From NCBI RefSeq assembly GCF_003994855.1, contig NZ_CP034142.1:124001-188000 (forward strand): 64,000 bases of DNA, in the 5' to 3' direction. The notes under the pieces are model-generated. The model worked only from the letters and a program-made list of their open reading frames with translations, ran no database searches and was not told the origin of the DNA. Source of the stretch: Marinobacter sp. NP-4(2019). GTDB taxonomy: Bacteria > Pseudomonadota > Gammaproteobacteria > Pseudomonadales > Oleiphilaceae. The position numbers and the translations under genes were made by a program. Below, one piece after another: positions 59,642 through 64,000 of the stretch. Each line of letters opens with the position of its first letter. The stretch's first letter is position 1.

Positions 59642-61737
59642 GTTGCCAGTATATTCGCCTGCCTTTCCCGTTTCTTGTTCTGGATCCGCTTGTCCACGCA
59701 CTGGTCCTCATCCCGCAGAATCACCACACACTCCAGACACTGGATGCATTCATCGTAATCCACCCGACCGTCCTTGCGGATAGCGTTAATCCCGCATTCG
59801 TTCTTGCAATGTTGGCAGGGGTTGCCACACAGCTCGACCCGATCCAGCCAGCTGAACAACCGGAACCGGCCCAGCACCGCGAGCCCGGCGCCCAAAGGGC
59901 ACAGGTATCGACAATAGAACTTGTGGATGAACATACCGATCACCAGCAGTCCCACTGCATAAACGACAAACGGCCAGTAGCGCACAAAGCCCAAGGTAAT
60001 GCTGGTCTTGAAGGGCTCCACCTCCGCCAGCTGTTCCGCCAGGGTCAGCGAATAGAACGCGGTGCCCACCAGACCCAGCAGAATCGGATACTTGAAGAGG
60101 ATGAGTCGGCGATGCCAGCGCTCCGGCACCCTGACCTGCCGGAACTTCAGCTTTTCGCCCAGCCAGGCGGCCATTTCCTGCAACACCCCGAACGGACAGA
60201 GCCAGCCGCAGAACAGGCCCCGACCCCAGATAAACAGGGTAATGAAAGTGTAGGTCCAGAGGATGAAGATCACCGGGTCCAACAGGAAGACATCCAGTGA
60301 GAAGCCGTCCCAGATGGCCAGGAACAGGGTGTAGATATTGACCACCGAGAGCTGGCCCTGGGCGTAGAAGCCAATGAAGAACAGGGTAAAGAACAAAAAG
60401 CCCCAGCGGAAACGATGTACCAGCCTGGGGTAGCGACTGAGGGCTTTCTGTTTGGCGAAAAAAACCGTGAGAACCGCAAGGCTAATCACCAGAACAGAGA
60501 TTTGCCACCAGCGTTCCTTCCATAAACCGACCCATACCGGCTCCCGCGTGTCTTCCGGCGTCGCAGCGATTTCAACGGTTTCAAACAGGTCGTTGTTGAA
60601 CCGGACCGGAATGTCGAAGGTGGTGCGATCCACCATCAGGTGGTTACGCGCGAGTGCGACGTTCAGCTTCAGGGTGGCCTCTGCCCCTGGGTTGAAACCG
60701 AGGCTGCCGCCGACCCGGAACAGATGGCTGGCATCGAAGGCGGGCATTCCCGTGGCCTGTAACTGGAGCGTTGGACCCAACAGATTGAGGTCCCGCATTT
60801 CCACCGCGAGATTGTTCTGGGTCAGCCCTATGCGATCAGGGGTGCTGCCCGGTACAAAGTCTTCCGCAACATGAAGGAAGCTGCCCCGGGAAAACACCGC
60901 CAACACCTGGGCGCCGTCTTCGTACCTTTCCATGATTTGCTGATAGCCTTCGTCACCCAGCAGGTTGCGACCGACGATGGGCGCATTGATGTAACCAAAG
61001 AAGATCTCGCTGAAGGGCTCCCCCTCGGGCGGCTCGATATCCATGGGGTAATCGGACAGCGGGCGCCCGACAGCGTCTTCAACCGATGCCCCACCTACTC
61101 GCCAGTGGCCGATATAGCCCCGATCGATCAGCTGGTGCCAGGACAGTGGCTCATAGAAATCCGGCTTGGCCCGGGTTGGCGCGGCCTGGGCGAAGCCTTC
61201 CAGTTTCTGGCGTGCGACCTGCAAAGCGGAGGACAGGACGGTGTCGTTCAGGATCAGCACCGATACCGTGGCCTTGCTGACGCCATCAAAGTACACCACG
61301 TTGCCGCCGGCATCCCGGCCTGAATGGCTGGAATTCGAGGTGCCAACGATGATCTGTTCCCGCAGTGAACGGCCCTCGTACTGGTCGGTAAACTGGAACA
61401 GGGGTTCTTCACCCAGACCGTGCAGGAAAACCGGTTCATGGTGATTCAGGACCTTAACACCGGTAAACCGGCCACGGGTATCGAGTCCGATCAGCAGTCT
61501 GATCGGTTTGCCGGCAAACCCCTGGAGACGGGTAAAGTCGGTGGAGACGTAGGCATAGCCCAACAGTTCCTGTAACTGGTACACCGGGTAGACCGGAAAT
61601 TCCGGCAACTTGCCCTTGATGACGGTCGCTGATGGGAACAACTCCTGGATTAATGCCCGCCTATCCTCCGAAAGCTCCGCATGGGCCGTTGTTAACCAGG
61701 ACAGGCAGGCAAGAAGCAACACGATGCGCCCTGCCAT
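59629..61737 (-). CDS. NosR/NirI-family membrane flavo-iron-sulfur protein
   Basis: The 702-residue protein has a signal peptide and a periplasmic FMN-binding domain with the flavinylation motif DGVSKATVS (Thr157). About six membrane helices follow (about 400-640) with CGWLCPFG and CRYLCPLGA motifs, then a cytoplasmic ferredoxin-like Cys cluster (CGNPCQHCKNEC and CIQCLEC). NosR proteins pass electrons from quinol to nitrous oxide reductase. No nosZ, nosD or nirS is nearby, so this copy may feed another periplasmic acceptor. The start at 61737 has an AGGAG site; an ATG 30 nt earlier does not. Confidence 0.88.
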   Translation of the reverse strand: MAGRIVLLLACLSWLTTAHAELSEDRRALIQELFPSATVIKGKLPEFPVYPVYQLQELLGYAYVSTDFTRLQGFAGKPIRLLIGLDTRGRFTGVKVLNHHEPVFLHGLGEEPLFQFTDQYEGRSLREQIIVGTSNSSHSGRDAGGNVVYFDGVSKATVSVLILNDTVLSSALQVARQKLEGFAQAAPTRAKPDFYEPLSWHQLIDRGYIGHWRVGGASVEDAVGRPLSDYPMDIEPPEGEPFSEIFFGYINAPIVGRNLLGDEGYQQIMERYEDGAQVLAVFSRGSFLHVAEDFVPGSTPDRIGLTQNNLAVEMRDLNLLGPTLQLQATGMPAFDASHLFRVGGSLGFNPGAEATLKLNVALARNHLMVDRTTFDIPVRFNNDLFETVEIAATPEDTREPVWVGLWKERWWQISVLVISLAVLTVFFAKQKALSRYPRLVHRFRWGFLFFTLFFIGFYAQGQLSVVNIYTLFLAIWDGFSLDVFLLDPVIFILWTYTFITLFIWGRGLFCGWLCPFGVLQEMAAWLGEKLKFRQVRVPERWHRRLILFKYPILLGLVGTAFYSLTLAEQLAEVEPFKTSITLGFVRYWPFVVYAVGLLVIGMFIHKFYCRYLCPLGAGLAVLGRFRLFSWLDRVELCGNPCQHCKNECGINAIRKDGRVDYDECIQCLECVVILRDEDQCVDKRIQNKKRERQANILATDAG

Positions 61738-61845
61738 GGGGGTACTCCTGCGGTTCTTGTTATCCAAACTTCCATGCTAGAGTTTTCGGCTGTTGGCTCA
61801 ATGCGACCTCGGAGCCACCCGACTGCTACTTTGTGAGGAGATTCG

Positions 61846-62406
61846 ATGAAAATCGCTGTTTATTGCGGTTCCCGAAGCGGAAATGATCCAGTCTATGCCG
61901 ATAAGGTCCGCGAACTGGGTGCGTTTTTCGGAAGTCACGGTGCCGATATCGTTTTTGGTGGCGGTCATGTCGGGTTGATGGGGATTGTGGCGGATTCCGT
62001 GCTGGCATCCGGGGGGAAGGTCTACGGCGTGATCCCCGAACACCTGCGTGCCCGTGAACTGGCCCACGGTGGCCTGACGGAACTGCACGTGGTGAAGGAT
62101 ATGCACGAGCGCAAGGCGAAAATGGCGGAACTGGCGGATGGCTTTGTTGCCCTGCCGGGCGGAATCGGCACCCTGGAAGAAATCTTCGAGGCCTGGACCT
62201 GGGGCCAGTTGGGGTTCCATCAAAAGCCCTGCGCGCTCTACAACGTCAATGGTTTTTATGATCCATTACTAACGATGGTGTCTGCGATGGAGCGGGCCGG
62301 CTTCCTGAAGCAGGAATACATCGACATGCTCATCAAGTCGGAGGACCCCGAAACCCTGTTGGACCAGATGCGGCACTACCGCCCGCCCCGGGAAAAATGG
62401 ACCTGA
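61846..62406 (+). CDS. LOG-family protein (TIGR00730), nucleotide phosphoribohydrolase-like
   Basis: The 186-residue Rossmann-fold protein has the family signature PGGIGTLEEIFE near 104-115 and the N-terminal YCGSRSGNDP. Members remove ribose 5-phosphate from cytokinin or AMP-type nucleotides. Many bacterial copies are annotated as lysine decarboxylases in error. GAGGAG precedes the ATG. It is convergent with the next gene. Confidence 0.92.
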   Translation: MKIAVYCGSRSGNDPVYADKVRELGAFFGSHGADIVFGGGHVGLMGIVADSVLASGGKVYGVIPEHLRARELAHGGLTELHVVKDMHERKAKMAELADGFVALPGGIGTLEEIFEAWTWGQLGFHQKPCALYNVNGFYDPLLTMVSAMERAGFLKQEYIDMLIKSEDPETLLDQMRHYRPPREKWT

Positions 62407-62415
62407 ACGGCCAGG

Positions 62416-63156
62416 CTACAGCCGACTGACTCTGGTCATCAGCTTGCGCCAATCGATGGGCAGGCGTTCTTCCAGGTCCGCCAGCAGTGGGTCTCTGGAA
62501 TGCAGGGCATCGAAAGGATGCTTGCTGGCGTATATCACGGTGTTGTTGCTCTTGCTTCGGAACATCAGCAGCACCGCAAAGTGTTGTTTGAGCTGGCGGA
62601 AATAGGGGCCTTCCGGATCGGGTGTGCGGTGATAGTTGAGCACCAGCCAGCCAAGGTCGGTCAGCGCCCGGCTGCATTCATCCACGAATTGACGCTGGGA
62701 CTGGGCAGGACTCATGCGGTCAGCGTTATAGAGGTCTGCCAGGATCATGTCGGTACTGGTATCCGGCAGGGCTGCCAGGGCATTGCGCGCATCGGCTATG
62801 GTGACGGCCAGGCGATCGCTGTCCGGCAGGTCGAAAAACGCCAGGGCCACATCCAGAACCGCCTGCCTCAGTTCCACCGCGTGAATGCGGCAGTCCGGGT
62901 ACAGGTGGTGGAACGCGTTCACCATCACCCCGCCGCCCAGACCCAGAATGGTGACATGTCGGGGCCTGGCAAACGCCGCCGGCAACATCATGGCGCGATT
63001 GTATTCGTGCACCGGGAGGTGGGGAAAGCGGCGGTCAATCTTGCTTTGTTCAAACACCGAGTTGAAGGTCAGGACCCGGTGCTTGCGGTAGTCGATCACC
63101 AGGATACTCCCCAGGGCATCGCGGGTGTGATGGATGATCTCGCCTTTGTTGAACAT
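62416..63156 (-). CDS. Spermidine synthase-like methyltransferase-fold protein
   Basis: The 246-residue protein has the polyamine aminopropyltransferase-like Rossmann fold: ILGLGGGVMVNAFHHLYP, HAVELRQAV and DMILADLYNAD. The substrate-specific residues of true spermidine synthases are not evident, and no speD partner is present, so the activity is uncertain. The neighbouring genes give no pathway hint. Confidence 0.8.
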   Translation of the reverse strand: MFNKGEIIHHTRDALGSILVIDYRKHRVLTFNSVFEQSKIDRRFPHLPVHEYNRAMMLPAAFARPRHVTILGLGGGVMVNAFHHLYPDCRIHAVELRQAVLDVALAFFDLPDSDRLAVTIADARNALAALPDTSTDMILADLYNADRMSPAQSQRQFVDECSRALTDLGWLVLNYHRTPDPEGPYFRQLKQHFAVLLMFRSKSNNTVIYASKHPFDALHSRDPLLADLEERLPIDWRKLMTRVSRL

Positions 63157-63306
63157 GCGGGATGACTGGCTCTCGGGTAGTGGCGGCGGTGTCTGCTAAT
63201 CTGGACATAAGGACACCACCATTGTTAAAACCTTTTTATCACAGAACAGAGGTAATCCGGATACCGTTACCGAGATAAAGGCCAACCAATAACAGGAGGC
63301 AACACC

Positions 63307-63930
63307 GTGAAACTGCAGGTTCGAGGTATTGAAGAGGGGAAACCCATCCCGGAGAAGTTCGCGTTCGGGGTCTACAGTCAGGAAGACCACATGAGTTTCG
63401 GTCCCAACCGCAACCCGGAAATCAGCTGGGAGGGCGCACCGGATGGCACCCGCAGCTTTGTGGTCATGATGTTTGATCCGGATGTGCCCAGTGTGGCCGA
63501 TGATGTCAACCAGGAAGGCAAAACCGTTTCAAAGGACATTCCGAGGGTGGATTTCTTCCACTGGTTACTGGTGGATGTACCGGCCCATACCAGCCGGATT
63601 CCCGAGGGTGAGGACAGTGACGGCGTCATTCCCAAGGGCAAGGAACCCGGCCCGGGGCCAATCGGCATTCGTGGCATCAACAACTATACCCAGTTTCTGG
63701 CAGGCAACCCTGACATGGCAGGCACCTACGCGGGCTACGATGGCCCCTGCCCGCCCTGGAACGATGAAATCATTCACCATTACCACTATGAGGTGCACGC
63801 CCTGGATGTGGAGAGTCTGGGCCTGGACGGCGAGTTCGATGGCAACGATGTGCGTGAGGCCATGGCCGGCCATGTACTGGCCAGTGCCCGGGTTACCGGG
63901 ACCTACACCCTGAATCCGGATCTGCGTTGA
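63307..63930 (+). CDS. YbhB/YbcL family protein (PEBP, Raf-kinase-inhibitor-like)
   Basis: The 207-residue protein has the PEBP ligand-pocket motifs NPEISWEGAPDGTRSFVVMMFDPDVPS and FFHWLLVDVP, and a C-terminal HHYHYEVHALDV. It is about 30 residues longer than E. coli YbhB, mostly in a Gly/Pro-rich middle loop. It has no signal peptide. Its function in bacteria is not settled. AGGAGG lies before the ATG. Confidence 0.92.
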   Translation: MKLQVRGIEEGKPIPEKFAFGVYSQEDHMSFGPNRNPEISWEGAPDGTRSFVVMMFDPDVPSVADDVNQEGKTVSKDIPRVDFFHWLLVDVPAHTSRIPEGEDSDGVIPKGKEPGPGPIGIRGINNYTQFLAGNPDMAGTYAGYDGPCPPWNDEIIHHYHYEVHALDVESLGLDGEFDGNDVREAMAGHVLASARVTGTYTLNPDLR

Positions 63931-64000
63931 TCTGATTCGGGCTGACGGCGTGCTCCGGTTCGCGGGGCACACGTCTTGAAAACGTCGTCTCATTGTCATG

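Noticed and set aside
1..64000. CRISPR arrays, prophage, insertion sequences, rRNA genes
   Set aside because: No regularly spaced repeats, transposases, integrases, structural phage genes or rRNA motifs were seen on either strand.

Overview
The window reads as an ordinary stretch of a GC-rich (high 50s % by eye) gammaproteobacterial chromosome. The best match is a marine heterotroph of the Marinobacter type. The reasons are a monomeric-type NADP isocitrate dehydrogenase, a fused nuoCD inside a complete nuo operon, a TRAP transporter for organic acids, an OprI/Lpp-like alanine-zipper lipoprotein, many two-component and c-di-GMP proteins, and no phage, IS element or CRISPR array. Genus assignment is inference from gene content, not from a marker gene.

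Layout. (1) 1-10.1 kb is a 3-hydroxybutyrate (3HB) scavenging locus: a secreted 3HB-oligomer hydrolase, a PAS-containing sigma-54 activator, a three-part TRAP transporter, 3HB dehydrogenase and acetoacetyl-CoA synthetase. Both operons carry a good -24/-12 promoter preceded by copies of the same palindrome. (2) 10.1-22.5 kb holds a long cruciform-like inverted repeat, icd, ybaK, a diguanylate cyclase, a beta-lactamase-fold serine hydrolase, small hypotheticals, a lipoprotein, and a hybrid-kinase / membrane-protein / lone-receiver operon. (3) 22.5-32.1 kb has small ORFs and a candidate small RNA, a DEDDh exonuclease, queC-queE, an AraC regulator, an alpha/beta hydrolase, a WYL regulator directly upstream of a secreted nuclease, and an MFS carrier. 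(4) 32.2-41.4 kb has marR plus a DHA2 pump, a manganese riboswitch with a UPF0016 exporter, two L,D-transpeptidases flanking an NfeD-slipin pair and an Lpp-like lipoprotein, and a CvrA/NhaP2 antiporter. (5) 41.5-56.7 kb has tRNA-Gly(CCC) and nuoA-N, with a one-base frameshift in nuoH. (6) 56.8-64 kb has ndh, a tetR/ahpD-like divergent pair with three matching operators, an orphan NosR-family flavin/FeS membrane protein, a LOG-family protein, a spermidine-synthase-like protein and a PEBP protein.

How the genes work together. In region 1 the inferred route is: extracellular or periplasmic 3HB oligomers are cut to 3HB, the TRAP system imports it, BdhA oxidises it to acetoacetate, and the synthetase activates it to acetoacetyl-CoA. 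The activator gene sits in the oligomer-hydrolase operon, so the circuit is probably self-amplifying and RpoN dependent. In region 4 the two YkuD enzymes and the Lys-terminated Lpp-like lipoprotein suggest an outer-membrane tethering set. In regions 5-6 the proton-pumping Complex I and the non-pumping Ndh-2 lie tail to tail.

The observations most worth a second look are the shared palindrome and sigma-54 architecture of the 3HB locus, the two long inverted repeats (10139-10220 and 56716-56818), the nuoH frameshift, the candidate sRNA and micro-ORF around 22.9-23.3 kb, the triple TetR operator, and the NosR-like protein without a nos cluster. I did not find a clearly novel defence or mobile system.
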